A stretch of DNA of 37,008 nucleotides, from NCBI GenBank assembly GCA_021778015.1, contig JAJYCX010000018.1, positions 1 to 37,008 of the forward strand, given 5' to 3'. Shown here piece after piece: positions 6,741 through 15,328 of the stretch. Source of the DNA: Pseudomonadota bacterium. GTDB taxonomy: Bacteria; Pseudomonadota; Gammaproteobacteria; UBA1113. The notes beneath the pieces are model-generated. The model searched no databases and was not told the DNA's origin. It worked only from the letters and a program-made list of their open reading frames with translations. Within the stretch, counting starts at the first letter, position 1. Each line of letters opens with the position of its first letter. The position numbers were made by a program, and so were the translations under genes.

Positions 6741-9446
6741 TTAGCACGTTTTCTTCGTCGAAGAAACAGGAAGAGGAGGAAGAGCAGGAAGAGGAACAAT
6801 GGGATAGTTTGTAGTAGTAGAACTGGAAGAACTCAGAAAAGTTGAGCGATTTTCACTCGTCCGTGTCCGAGTGGGGGCGTTTGGCTCGTTCTCTCTCCTT
6901 TGCCGTTTAGTTTCAGGGGCATTTCTTCTCTCCATTGACTTCCGCTTTGGTGCATCGGGAAGTCCGTGATGCGCAGCAGGTTTAGAACTAGAAGCTGATG
7001 TAGCGCTACTGCTCGTTGCTGAGTCAGAATGAGGTTGTAAGTTTGAATGGATAGAAACATTGGGACTGACGCTGGCAGATAGACTCGTTTTCACCTTCAT
7101 GTGCATCGCACAAATGCGGCTACGATCAAGAGAAGAGATCCCGGGAACGTTACTAGCAGCTTTAATAGAACCAACATCTGCACCATATGTCATGCATAGT
7201 TCTATACTATACTCTTCATGATGATACAAAGCAGCATACTTAACGATCAAATTAACATCGACGTTATATTGTGTGCGCAATCTTTCTGCATATTCTATCT
7301 TACCGTATTTAAGCACCCTTTTAACAAAATGCTCCGTCAATCTTTTGTGTTCTTCGCACAATATTTTTTTAGGTCCAACATCACATGGCGTAGAATTGGC
7401 AAATTTTTCATGTTCCCTCCACAATCTTTCTGCATACATCATATGGCCACTGAAAAGCGCATAATCAAGGATACAATCAATAGTTACTCCTTCATTTAAA
7501 AAATACAATTTTTCCACATACTTCTCATGACCACCCACAGCCGCACCTTGGGCGATCCATTTAATATCTGCACCCTCATTAATACGCAAGTATTCTGCAT
7601 ATGCCTCTTGACCTCCTTGCGCTGCATGCTGAGCAAGAGCATCAACAAAATTTTTATATTCTATTAATAACTGCTTTTTCATCTCAAAAACACCAATAAA
7701 ACTGGAAGTACAGATCGCTTCTATATTGTCCTTACGCTCTTTACGCAATTTTTCCGCATACTCTACATAACCACCTCGGGCCGCACCCTGGGCAATCAAA
7801 TCAATATTTGCACCCTCAGCACGCAATTTTTTCGCATACTCTAGATGGCCACTCATAGCCGCACCGTAAGCCATTACATCAATATTTGCACCCGCGGCAC
7901 GCAATTTTTCAGCATACTCTAGGTGACCGCCCGTGAGAGCGCCTTGGACGATAACATCAATATTGACACTTTTCTTGATACGCAACTTTTCTGCACTAAG
8001 TAGGCGACCACTCGCTGCTATACCTATGGCGATTGAATCAATATTTGCACCTTCAACATGCAGTTTTTTCGTATAATCATCATACCCCCCTTGGGCCGAA
8101 CCTAGGACGATAAAATCAATATTTGCACCCTCCTCAGAACGCAATTTGTCCGCATAGTCTAGGTGGCCGCCCATGGCCGCGCCTTGGGCGATTATATCAA
8201 TATTTGCACCCGCAGCACGCAAATCCTCCGCATACCCTCTATGCCCTCTCATAGCCGCACTATGGGCGATCGCATTAATATTTGCGCCCTCAGCACGCAA
8301 CTCCTCTGCATACCCTCTATGCCCCCCCATAGCCGCACCTTGGGCGATCGCATTAATATTTGCGCCCTCAGCACGCAACTCCTCTGCATACCCTCTATGC
8401 CCCCCCATAGCCGCACCTTGGGCGATCGCATTAATATGTGCACCCTCAGCACGCAATTCGTCCGCATACCCTCTATGTCCCCCCATAGCCGCACCTCTAG
8501 CAATAGACTGCATTCCCGCACCATGGTCTTTTAGAAATGAAACCGCCTCTAGAGCCCCCTCAGCCGCCAATTCCCCTGCTGGTGTACAATAAGGATTGCC
8601 AAGCCTACGTATATTAATTGAAACTTCGTTTAAAGCTCTCTGCAGTGCAGGTTTATCCTGTTTTCGTGCAGCCTCTAAGATAGAGGCATAAAAAGAAACT
8701 TTCTTCGCAACAGCTTGAGGTGCAGGCGCTGTGGGTATAGCTGTTAGCGAAGCACTGCTAGACTCTGACTTAGTTACTATAGATTCTTGAGATGGTGCAA
8801 GGCTTGGCCTGTGCTTTGCTTGAACATAAGAGATCTGTGGTTTGAAATATTTTAAATTGATCTCAGCCGCTATTGTTTTCTCTTGTGCGTCCAAGAAAAA
8901 TATATCATCACCAGAAACGTAATAGTTAATCAGATGTCCCACTATTAGATCATTCTCTATTACAAGTTTTTCACTCTCCTTTCTGCTAAGAGAAAGCAAT
9001 CCGAAGCAAACTCCTTCGGCATCGCGCGGTTGGGCTTTGAGCATTTTGTATAATCCATCCACGCCTTCTTCTTCACAGTCATAGACGGTGAATCTAACGC
9101 GCTCTTTTGTGCCATCTTCATTCTTCTCTGTGTAATATTCTTCCCCAGTGCTTATATCAATGGATAAAACAAATGCTTCATCACCTGACTCAGAAAAAGG
9201 TTGTGTTATACGGGGATCTTCGCTAGCAACACGGGTGACTATATCTTCAACATAATCAACCTCCAAGCGTATTCTTGCATCGCGAGTCGGAACGGGTTTA
9301 TCTGTAACTACCCCACCCTCAACGATGCGCTTATGCAGCTCCAAAGCACAATAACCGCAATTCACTGTACCATTACGGCTATTAATTTTTTCAAATTTCA
9401 GTGTCTCTCTAAACCACTTTTCTACTTCTTGTCGAGTACGCGCCAT
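6741..9446 (-). CDS. Putative type IV effector: papain-fold (Tox-PL-like) domain, 26-residue ankyrin-like repeats, NLS-like tail
   Basis: 901 residues in three parts. (1) Residues 1-200 resemble papain-fold toxin/deamidase domains (Tox-PL): VNCGYCALEL holds C30 and C33, then VGHLINYY (H171) and FFLDAQ (D186, Q188), matching the Cys-His-Asp order and the GHxxN...FxDxQ ending of that family. Such enzymes cleave peptides or deamidate Gln. (2) Residues about 292-765 form about 16 repeats of 26 residues of type GANIDxIAQGAAMGGH-xYAEKLRAE. These match ankyrin consensus helices but lack the 7-residue hairpin. (3) The tail is Ser/Thr-rich, with PKRKSMERRNAPETKRQRR (833-851), a good bipartite nuclear import signal, then a Pro-rich end and SSTKKTC. 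No signal peptide. A good sigma70 promoter lies upstream and GAAGGGG precedes the ATG. Secretion and nuclear targeting are inferred. Confidence 0.75.
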   Translation of the reverse strand: MARTRQEVEKWFRETLKFEKINSRNGTVNCGYCALELHKRIVEGGVVTDKPVPTRDARIRLEVDYVEDIVTRVASEDPRITQPFSESGDEAFVLSIDISTGEEYYTEKNEDGTKERVRFTVYDCEEEGVDGLYKMLKAQPRDAEGVCFGLLSLSRKESEKLVIENDLIVGHLINYYVSGDDIFFLDAQEKTIAAEINLKYFKPQISYVQAKHRPSLAPSQESIVTKSESSSASLTAIPTAPAPQAVAKKVSFYASILEAARKQDKPALQRALNEVSINIRRLGNPYCTPAGELAAEGALEAVSFLKDHGAGMQSIARGAAMGGHRGYADELRAEGAHINAIAQGAAMGGHRGYAEELRAEGANINAIAQGAAMGGHRGYAEELRAEGANINAIAHSAAMRGHRGYAEDLRAAGANIDIIAQGAAMGGHLDYADKLRSEEGANIDFIVLGSAQGGYDDYTKKLHVEGANIDSIAIGIAASGRLLSAEKLRIKKSVNIDVIVQGALTGGHLEYAEKLRAAGANIDVMAYGAAMSGHLEYAKKLRAEGANIDLIAQGAARGGYVEYAEKLRKERKDNIEAICTSSFIGVFEMKKQLLIEYKNFVDALAQHAAQGGQEAYAEYLRINEGADIKWIAQGAAVGGHEKYVEKLYFLNEGVTIDCILDYALFSGHMMYAERLWREHEKFANSTPCDVGPKKILCEEHKRLTEHFVKRVLKYGKIEYAERLRTQYNVDVNLIVKYAALYHHEEYSIELCMTYGADVGSIKAASNVPGISSLDRSRICAMHMKVKTSLSASVSPNVSIHSNLQPHSDSATSSSATSASSSKPAAHHGLPDAPKRKSMERRNAPETKRQRRENEPNAPTRTRTSENRSTFLSSSSSTTTNYPIVPLPALPPLPVSSTKKTC
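7152..8573 (-). repeat. Array of 78-bp coding repeats in the effector gene
   Basis: The repeat part of the 901-residue protein has a DNA period of 78 bp (26 codons). Units 8263-8340 and 8341-8418 are identical base for base, and the unit from 8419 differs at a handful of positions. Units nearer both ends are diverged and include small length changes. This gradient points to recent duplication or gene conversion in the centre of the array. Confidence 0.9.
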
Positions 9447-9548
9447 TTCATTTCCCCTTCAGCTACATATTTAACGGTTTAAACCCGTCTTTGAATAATA
9501 TTAAAGTACAGCGCCCATTGAAAAAACAGCTGTTTCTTTATTGGCCAC

Positions 9549-9577
9549 AATATACTGAATGTCTATTCTTCTGTCAA
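9549..9577 (-). promoter_or_regulatory. Sigma70 promoter of the 901-residue effector gene
   Basis: On the minus strand: TTGACA (9572-9577), 17-nt spacer, TATATT (9549-9554). This is a close match to consensus and would give a leader of about 95 nt. A TTTAATATT half-site closer to the gene resembles half of a PmrA box but lacks the second half. Confidence 0.65.
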
Positions 9578-9669
9578 TGATTGGGCTAAAGTTTAACCCC
9601 TCTTTCTTTTTTCACCAAAACGCGTTCTAATAGACACTTGCAGATTAAATTGAATATAGGGTTAATACA

Positions 9670-10635
9670 ATGAGTGATGATGAACGATATTTGAACAGTA
9701 GAATCAATACCGAAACTACTTTGGAAAAGTTATTACTGGCCACATTGAAGGAACAAAAAAGCCAACGCCGCTGGAAGATATTTTTCCGTTTCTGCTATTT
9801 GGTTATTTTCATTATTTTGTTTTTACTTATACGCAATAGCCTAGGCCCTTCATCTACCGATAAATTGAAAGCACATACGGCATTGGTCACTCTAGAAGGC
9901 GAGATTTCTGCTACCAACAGCGCCAATGCCAGCGATATCATCGAGAGCCTAGATGCCGCTTTTGCAGACAGCAATACTCAAGGCGTGATTTTAAGCATCA
10001 ACAGTCCTGGCGGATCTCCAGTGCAATCCAGCGAGATCTACAACGAAATTAAACGTCAACGCGAATTACATCCTAAAATTAAAGTGTATGCCGTGTGTGA
10101 AGACATTTGTGCCTCTGGATCTTATTATGTAGCCGCTGCTGCGGATGATATTTATGTCAACCCATCGAGCTTAGTAGGCTCCATAGGTGTGCTGATGGAT
10201 GGTTTTGGCTTTGTGGGTACAATGGATAAATTGGGTGTACAACGTCGTTTAGCCACTGCGGGTAGCCATAAGGGTTTTATGGATCCTTTTTCTCCTGAAT
10301 CAGACAGCGATAAAATCTATCTACAAACCATGTTAGATGATTTGCACAACCAATTTATCAACAACGTTAAAGCTGGCCGCGGTAACCGCTTGAAAAACGA
10401 TCCAGATTTGTTCTCTGGTTTGGTGTGGACAGGCAATCGTGCCGTGCAACTGGGTTTAGCAGATGGCTTCGCTTCGGTAAATGAAGTCGCGAGAAACATC
10501 ATCAAGGCAGAAGACATTGTAGATTACACACAAAAACAAAGTCCTTTAACTAACTTAATGTCCGTATTAGGATCATCTTCTGCGAAAACATTTGCTAAAG
10601 TAACAGGGTTAAGTGCGGAACCGCATTTACAGTAG
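9670..10635 (+). CDS. sppA: Signal peptide peptidase SppA, short S49 form
   Basis: 321 residues. A cytoplasmic N-terminus is followed by one membrane helix (about residues 40-56, CYLVIFIILFLLI), then an S49 serine protease domain facing the periplasm. Visible motifs are LSINSPGGSPVQSSEIY (108-124), CASGSYYVAAAAD with catalytic S149, NPSSLVGSIGVL, and the general-base Lys K201 in GSHKGFMDPF. It degrades signal-peptide remnants in the inner membrane. The length fits the single-domain form found in Legionella and Coxiella, not the double-domain E. coli enzyme. The ATG has only a weak Shine-Dalgarno. It stands alone and is followed by a terminator. Confidence 0.93.
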   Translation: MSDDERYLNSRINTETTLEKLLLATLKEQKSQRRWKIFFRFCYLVIFIILFLLIRNSLGPSSTDKLKAHTALVTLEGEISATNSANASDIIESLDAAFADSNTQGVILSINSPGGSPVQSSEIYNEIKRQRELHPKIKVYAVCEDICASGSYYVAAAADDIYVNPSSLVGSIGVLMDGFGFVGTMDKLGVQRRLATAGSHKGFMDPFSPESDSDKIYLQTMLDDLHNQFINNVKAGRGNRLKNDPDLFSGLVWTGNRAVQLGLADGFASVNEVARNIIKAEDIVDYTQKQSPLTNLMSVLGSSSAKTFAKVTGLSAEPHLQ

Positions 10636-10676
10636 TAGAAAACTACCCTCTCATTAAAACGATCCATGATTAAATA

Positions 10677-10702
10677 GCCCCTGTTAACCAGGGGGCTTGT
10701 TT
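10677..10702 (+). terminator. Rho-independent terminator after sppA
   Basis: Hairpin GCCCCTG/CAGGGGGC with a short TTAAC loop, followed by TTGTTT. It lies about 40 nt after the sppA stop codon. Confidence 0.65.
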
Positions 10703-10744
10703 ACCGTTTATAAACAATGAGTTATACATCAAGTCCATATCACA

Positions 10745-10773
10745 TTGACATTTGTTCATAATTAGACCATATT
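10745..10773 (+). promoter_or_regulatory. Sigma70 promoter of the small exported protein gene
   Basis: TTGACA (10745-10750), 17-nt spacer, CATATT (10768-10773). Leader of about 60 nt before the ATG at 10841. Confidence 0.55.
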
Positions 10774-10840
10774 TATAGAACCTAGATGCGCTTTTTTTGG
10801 GTATATTGTTCTTGATTAAAAACATAAGAGGGTATTCATC

Positions 10841-11104
10841 ATGTCAAACAACATCAAAAAAGGTTTAGTTTTATTGGGTTTGGCTTTGGTTTATATTTCT
10901 GGATCAGCAGCAAAGCTCCCACCAGAGCACGCACAAAATCAGGGACGGGAAGTAGGAAATGTGCCGAAGCCTACTATGGGGCAGCAGCAGCTTAATCCCG
11001 GCTACTATTCCTACAAAGCGGGAGAGCTTCCTTCATCGGCTGCACCATTTAAATGGAAACAGCATAAAGACAACCCCCAAAACCCTGGTCTTGCTCCTAA
11101 TTAA
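10841..11104 (+). CDS. Small exported protein, unknown function
   Basis: 87 residues. A classical signal peptide is visible: KK at positions 6-7, a hydrophobic core GLVLLGLALVYISG and a likely cleavage after GSAA near residue 24. The mature part, about 63 residues, is rich in Pro, Gln, Asn and Gly (NPGYYSYKAGELP, DNPQNPGLAPN), has no Cys and looks largely unstructured. I recognise no family. GAGGG precedes the ATG at 9 nt, its own promoter lies upstream and a hairpin lies below, so it is a convincing single-gene unit. It probably ends in the periplasm or outside the cell. Confidence 0.7.
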   Translation: MSNNIKKGLVLLGLALVYISGSAAKLPPEHAQNQGREVGNVPKPTMGQQQLNPGYYSYKAGELPSSAAPFKWKQHKDNPQNPGLAPN

Positions 11105-11134
11105 ATCCATGAGACCGTGTGAGTCATTTCACTA

Positions 11135-11170
11135 TGAGCCATCGGCAAAGCGAGTATAGCCGGTGGCTCA
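11135..11170. terminator. Shared hairpin between convergent genes
   Basis: Stem TGAGCCATCGGC / GCCGGTGGCTCA (12 bp, one mismatch) with a 12-nt loop, between the plus-strand small gene and the minus-strand thi operon end. No strong U-run on either strand, so termination is suggested only by position. Confidence 0.4.
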
Positions 11171-11182
11171 AAACTTAGATCG

Positions 11183-12103
11183 CTACAATAAGCCCTGTTG
11201 CTGTAAAAAGACCTGCATCTGTTGATAGGCCTTCGCATCATACGCAGTGGGTCTGCGCGCAAAACGAGGTAGTGTTTCAAACCACGCTCGACGATTCAAT
11301 TCATTGTTTAACTCGGGATTTGCTTTAGCAAAAGCTTGCCAAGATTCTTCAGGATGTTTAATCAAATAAGCCGTGCCTTGTTGTAATGCTGTGGTAAATT
11401 TAGCCAGCGCCGGATCGCGCGCTTCTTTTTGACTGGTTATAAAAATAAGTTCTTCGTAATTCGGAATCCCATAGTCTTCCACATAAAATAGTTTTGGTTT
11501 TTGCCCTGCTAAAATAATTTCATTGGGCTCAAAATTGCGCATGGCACCCGTGACTACATCGACTTGATGCGCCAGTAAAGGTTGCGTTAAGTTATAGTGT
11601 ATATTAATCAGTGTCACGTCTTTGTCGGTTAATCCGGCTTGTTTTAACACTCTAGTTAACATCACGCCATCTACATCGCCCGAAGAATAGCCTATGCGTT
11701 TACCTTTAAAATCTTGAATGCTGTTAATGCCGCTATCCTGTAACGTAATCATGCAATCTAGCGGTGTAGCAACTAAGGTAGCAAGCCACACTAAAGGTAA
11801 GCCTTGTTTTTGCGCGATTAAAAATTTAGGTTCATAGGTGATTGCAATATCCGCCTTACCTGCAGCTACCCATTTGGGCGGATCAGCGGGATCCGCTGGA
11901 CTAATCCATTCTACATCCAAACCTTGCGCTGCAAAAAAACCTTGCCACTTGGCAACAAAAAGTGGCGCATGATCGGGATTCATGAACCAGTCTAAAATAA
12001 CCGTGAGATGACGTGGTTTTGCCTCTGGTTTAACCGCCGCAGATACGCTCAGATTACAAATCAACAATAGCACTATACTCAGTAATAAAATTATTTTTTT
12101 CAT
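11183..12103 (-). CDS. thiY: ThiY-like ABC substrate-binding protein (thiamine pyrimidine precursor)
   Basis: 306 residues from the ATG chosen here. It begins MKKIILLLSIVLLLIC, a signal peptide with likely cleavage near SVSA. An upstream in-frame ATG would add 35 residues overlapping the permease gene and hide the signal peptide. The mature protein belongs to the NMT1/THI5-like family: LDWFMNPDHAPLFVAKWQGF, GLDVEWISPADPADPP and AAGKADIAITYEPKF are typical of ThiY proteins, which bind formylaminopyrimidine or hydroxymethylpyrimidine in the periplasm. It is the last gene of a three-gene operon (ATPase, permease, binding protein). AGGA overlaps the permease stop codon and serves this start. The exact ligand is inferred from the family. 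Confidence 0.82.
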   Translation of the reverse strand: MKKIILLLSIVLLLICNLSVSAAVKPEAKPRHLTVILDWFMNPDHAPLFVAKWQGFFAAQGLDVEWISPADPADPPKWVAAGKADIAITYEPKFLIAQKQGLPLVWLATLVATPLDCMITLQDSGINSIQDFKGKRIGYSSGDVDGVMLTRVLKQAGLTDKDVTLINIHYNLTQPLLAHQVDVVTGAMRNFEPNEIILAGQKPKLFYVEDYGIPNYEELIFITSQKEARDPALAKFTTALQQGTAYLIKHPEESWQAFAKANPELNNELNRRAWFETLPRFARRPTAYDAKAYQQMQVFLQQQGLL

Positions 12104-12111
12104 TTTTTTTC

Positions 12112-12840
12112 CTAATGCCAAGTAATTAATTTTTTTAATAGCGTATCGACTAAAGCGTATAATAACAGCGTCCACACGGTAATCGCCATCAATGCGGCAA
12201 ACATCCAATCGATTTGCATGCGTGCATTGGCGTTTAACATCAGATAGCCTAAACCATGACTAGAGCCCACCCATTCTCCCACCACTGCTCCCATGGGCGC
12301 TAATACGGCAGCAACTCGTAATCCCGAAGCCAAATTCGGTAAGGCTGCAGGAAAACAAATAAACCACAATGTCGCCGATTTTTTAGCATTCATCGTTTTG
12401 GCTAAATCCAGCCATTCGGGTTTAGTGCGTCTTAAACCATCGTAAAATGCCGAGGTAATAGGGAAAAACATCATGATCAACGCGGTCACTATTTTAGAAC
12501 TCATGCCATACCCTAACCATACTACCAATAACGGCGCCAAAGCAAAGGTAGGCAACGCTTGACTCACCAATACCCACGGAAATAGCCACGAACGCGCCCA
12601 AGTAAAATATGCCAAGGTCAAAGCTGTTACACTGCCAACGACTGCCGCTAAAATAAAAGAGGCGATCGTTTCCCATAAAGTCGGTATGCTTTGTTGTAAT
12701 AAGATAGGCCAACCGCGTATCCACACCAATAATACTTGCCACGGGCTAGGTAAAATATACGGCGGTAAATGATACAACCATATTAAGATCTGCCACAATA
12801 ATATTAAACTGATTACAGAAATCAAGCTACGTTTTAACAT
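12112..12840 (-). CDS. thiX: ThiX-like ABC transporter permease
   Basis: 242 residues with about six membrane helices and the BPD_transp_1 fold. The cytoplasmic EAA-type loop is EWLDLAKTMNAKKSATLWF followed by FPAALPNLASG. It should form the membrane channel for the ThiY ligand with the ATPase encoded upstream. I start it at 12840, where ATG overlaps the TAA of the ATPase gene by one base (TAATG), a sign of translational coupling; an ATG 30 nt earlier lies inside the ATPase gene. The binding protein gene follows after 8 nt. Confidence 0.85.
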   Translation of the reverse strand: MLKRSLISVISLILLWQILIWLYHLPPYILPSPWQVLLVWIRGWPILLQQSIPTLWETIASFILAAVVGSVTALTLAYFTWARSWLFPWVLVSQALPTFALAPLLVVWLGYGMSSKIVTALIMMFFPITSAFYDGLRRTKPEWLDLAKTMNAKKSATLWFICFPAALPNLASGLRVAAVLAPMGAVVGEWVGSSHGLGYLMLNANARMQIDWMFAALMAITVWTLLLYALVDTLLKKLITWH

Positions 12841-13604
12841 TAAGCCAGATCTCCAGTTGTACGTTGGCAAAGGGCCGCAATGAGTTCGGCTTCTAAGGCG
12901 ATAATATTACTTTGCCGCACATCACGTGGCACGTTTTCTGTAGGCTCAACTTGGTAGTTAATGCGCGCCGGTTGTCCTGTTAATACAAAAATAGCTTGAC
13001 CCACACGCAATGCTTCTAAGGGATCGTGTGTTACCCAAAACACAGTGCGTCCTTGTAATACCTCGACGGCCAAAGCTTGTAATTCTAATTTGCGTACGAC
13101 ATCCAGAGCGCTAAAAGGTTCATCCATTAAAACGATGGGCTTATCTTCAAATAATGTTCGTGCCAAAGCAACGCGTTGGCGCATGCCCTGCGATAGGCTC
13201 TCGGGTTTGTCATCGGCGCGATCTAAAAGCCCTACTTGTTGTAAATGATAACGTGCTCGCTCTTTATTCTCTTTAGAAACACGCCAACGGCAATATCTTA
13301 ACTTTTCACCTAACATGACATTGTCCAATACCGATGCCCAAGGCATAAGCAAATCGGTTTGTGCCATATACGCCACGCGTCCCAACAGTGGTTTGCCATC
13401 TGTAGCAGCTATTTCGCCATCACCAGGGGCTAAAGGTAAGATGCCCGCTATTAATTGCAGCAAGCTGGATTTGCCCACCCCACTGGGGCCCAATAGGCAA
13501 CTGCATTTTGCTGCAGGTAAGTGCAAGGACAGCTGTTCAAAAACAAATTGTCCGGCATACAGCAAAGAAATGCGTTTTAAATCAATGCCCGGGGCATTTA
13601 GCAT
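12840..13604 (-). CDS. thiZ: ThiZ-like ABC transporter ATPase
   Basis: 254 residues from ATG 13604, an SsuB/TauB/ThiZ-type ATPase. Walker A is LLGPSGVGKSS, the Q-loop region is AYMAQTDLLMPW, the signature is LSQGMRQRVALARTL, Walker B is IVLMDEPFSALD and the H-loop is VTHDPLEAL. It powers import through ThiX. An ATG at 13631 would add nine residues but lacks a Shine-Dalgarno, while AAGGA lies about 11 nt before 13604; this choice is moderate. First gene of the operon. I looked for a TPP riboswitch upstream and saw none; instead a family B repeat fills the gap towards dut. Confidence 0.85.
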   Translation of the reverse strand: MLNAPGIDLKRISLLYAGQFVFEQLSLHLPAAKCSCLLGPSGVGKSSLLQLIAGILPLAPGDGEIAATDGKPLLGRVAYMAQTDLLMPWASVLDNVMLGEKLRYCRWRVSKENKERARYHLQQVGLLDRADDKPESLSQGMRQRVALARTLFEDKPIVLMDEPFSALDVVRKLELQALAVEVLQGRTVFWVTHDPLEALRVGQAIFVLTGQPARINYQVEPTENVPRDVRQSNIIALEAELIAALCQRTTGDLA

Positions 13605-13715
13605 GGCGTTTATTTTCCTTTTATAGTGCATTTAGGTTACAATGATGGCCGTACATAGTGCTCGTACTTAGAAATGTGAATTTTCCTGGAAGACTCAAAC
13701 TAGAATCGCAGTTGT

Positions 13716-13805
13716 GTCATCCTCGGCCGAAGACCGGGGATCCAGTTCCGATTCAAGTTTTTTCTGGATCCCCGACTGCGGCCTCGCGGCCTGGTCGAGG
13801 ATGAC
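13716..13805. repeat. Dispersed repeat family B, copy 1 (hairpin)
   Basis: A 90-bp near-palindrome bounded by GTCATCCTCG and CGAGGATGAC, with an inner pair GGGGATCCAG / CTGGATCCCC and a conserved unpaired block ACTGCGGCCTCGCGGCCTGG on the right. Copies 2 and 3 are at 30629-30740 and 33810-33897. It lies between the divergent thi operon and dut. Confidence 0.9.
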
Positions 13806-13906
13806 AACGTTCTGGTTTTCAGTTATGTTTAACATTCAACCCGCATTTCTAATGCGCATTTAGTATATACTAACATATCATTTAATAGAATGGATGAGTA
13901 CTTATT

Positions 13907-14389
13907 ATGACAAACAGAAAAAAGATTCAATTAAAAATTTTGGATGAAAGAATTGGCACAGAATATCCATTGCCCAGTTATGGTACACCTGGTTCTGCAG
14001 GCATTGATTTGCGTGCCATCATTGATGAACCTTTATCTTTAGCGCCAGGACAAACTGAACTCATTCCTACAGGGATTTCTATCTATATAGCCGATCCCAA
14101 TATTGCCGCCACTATTTTGCCGCGCTCGGGCTTAGGCCATAAACACGGCATAGTCTTAGGCAATTTAGTGGGACTCATCGATTCTGATTATCAAGGACCC
14201 TTGATGATTTCCTGCTGGAATCGCGGCAATACCGTTTTTAGCATCATGCCTGGCGATAGAATCGCACAATTGGTTTTTCTGCCTGTGATACAAGTCGATT
14301 TTGAAGCGGTGACTGACTACACTCGCTCACAGCGCGGCGAAGGCGGTTTTGGCCATACAGGCATCAACGAAACAACAGAGGTGCAATAA
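13907..14389 (+). CDS. dut: Deoxyuridine 5'-triphosphate nucleotidohydrolase (dUTPase)
   Basis: 160 residues, trimeric dUTPase. All five motifs are present: AGIDLRA (31-37), PRSGLG (72-77), [14 protein letters not shown] (85-98, with the catalytic D92), GDRIAQL (116-122) and [10 protein letters not shown] (143-152). It hydrolyses dUTP to dUMP and pyrophosphate, keeping uracil out of DNA and feeding thymidylate synthesis. No strong Shine-Dalgarno precedes the ATG. It is the first gene of dut-fmt-rsmB; the stop codon touches the fmt start directly. Confidence 0.97.
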   Translation: MTNRKKIQLKILDERIGTEYPLPSYGTPGSAGIDLRAIIDEPLSLAPGQTELIPTGISIYIADPNIAATILPRSGLGHKHGIVLGNLVGLIDSDYQGPLMISCWNRGNTVFSIMPGDRIAQLVFLPVIQVDFEAVTDYTRSQRGEGGFGHTGINETTEVQ

Positions 14390-15328
14390 TTGCGAATTCT
14401 ATTTGCAGGCTCAAATGATTTTTCCAATGCTATTTTAAAGGCATTGTTACAGCAAGGTGAAAACATCATTCATGTGTTAACGCAAGCCGATAAACCGGCT
14501 GGACGCGGCAGACATGCGCACGCAACGCCGGTAAAAGAAACAGCCCTGGCACATCATATTCCTGTTTCCACGCCACATACTTTGCGCGATGCTACCATAC
14601 AAGCCGAATTACAAGCTTTAAATGCGGATGTACTATTGGTAGTTGCTTATGGTTTATTACTACCACAAGCGGTATTATCGTTAACGCCCTATCCTATCAA
14701 TGTACATCCCTCGTTATTGCCACGTTGGCGCGGCGCTAGTCCTATAGAAAGCCCTATTTTAGCAGGCGATACCACGAGCGGTGTTACCATTATGGAAATG
14801 GTTGCAGCCTTAGACGCAGGCCCTATGCTAAAACAACAAGCCATTACACTTGCTGCGGATGAAACGCGTGATAGTCTATACCAACGCTTAACACCGCTTA
14901 GCATTGAACTGTTAAGAGAGACCTTAAACGATATTCGTCAGCATACAGTACAAAAGACGCCGCAAGACGATGCACTCGCTTGTTATGCGCATAAATGGAC
15001 TAAAGAAGATTTACGTTTAAATTGGTTACATAGTGCGGTGCAACTGGATCGCCACGTACGTGCTTTTGCCATGACCCCTGGTGCTTATACGTTACTAGAC
15101 GATACGCCCATTAAAATATTGCGTGCTCACAGTGACGATAGTTTAAATAATGATCCTAAAAATGCGGGCCATATTTGTCAGGTAACGCGTCAGGGCTTGT
15201 GGGTACAAACCGCAGCCTATCATTTGTGCATCACTGAAATTCAAATTGCGGGGAAAAAGCCCATGTCCATACAAGATGCCCTAAATGGCTATAGCCACTG
15301 GTTTAAAGTAGGGCGTGCATTCACATGA
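14390..15328 (+). CDS. fmt: Methionyl-tRNA formyltransferase
   Basis: 312 residues. The start is a TTG set directly after the dut stop codon, with GAGGTG upstream, giving (M)RILFAGSNDFSNAIL. The formyltransferase core shows INVHPSLLPRWRGASPIE with N104 and H106, and D142 in ALDAGPM, the N-H-D catalytic set. The C-terminal OB-like domain binds tRNA. It formylates initiator Met-tRNA. The usual def partner gene is not adjacent. Its TGA overlaps the rsmB ATG (ATGA). Confidence 0.96.
   Translation: MRILFAGSNDFSNAILKALLQQGENIIHVLTQADKPAGRGRHAHATPVKETALAHHIPVSTPHTLRDATIQAELQALNADVLLVVAYGLLLPQAVLSLTPYPINVHPSLLPRWRGASPIESPILAGDTTSGVTIMEMVAALDAGPMLKQQAITLAADETRDSLYQRLTPLSIELLRETLNDIRQHTVQKTPQDDALACYAHKWTKEDLRLNWLHSAVQLDRHVRAFAMTPGAYTLLDDTPIKILRAHSDDSLNNDPKNAGHICQVTRQGLWVQTAAYHLCITEIQIAGKKPMSIQDALNGYSHWFKVGRAFT

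Noticed and set aside
6833-7060. A second frame within the effector C-terminus
   Set aside because: Low-complexity shadow of the Ser/Arg-rich tail, without start signal.
7152-8573. CRISPR or non-coding satellite
   Set aside because: The 78-bp periodicity is in frame in a long coding sequence with protein-level conservation.
8163-8592. Long frames antisense to the effector gene
   Set aside because: They mirror the 78-bp repeats; the minus-strand frame has domains, start signal and promoter.
9490-9515. PmrA box in front of the 901-residue effector gene
   Set aside because: Only one half-site (TTTAATATT) is present; the second half does not fit, and a good sigma70 promoter further upstream explains expression.
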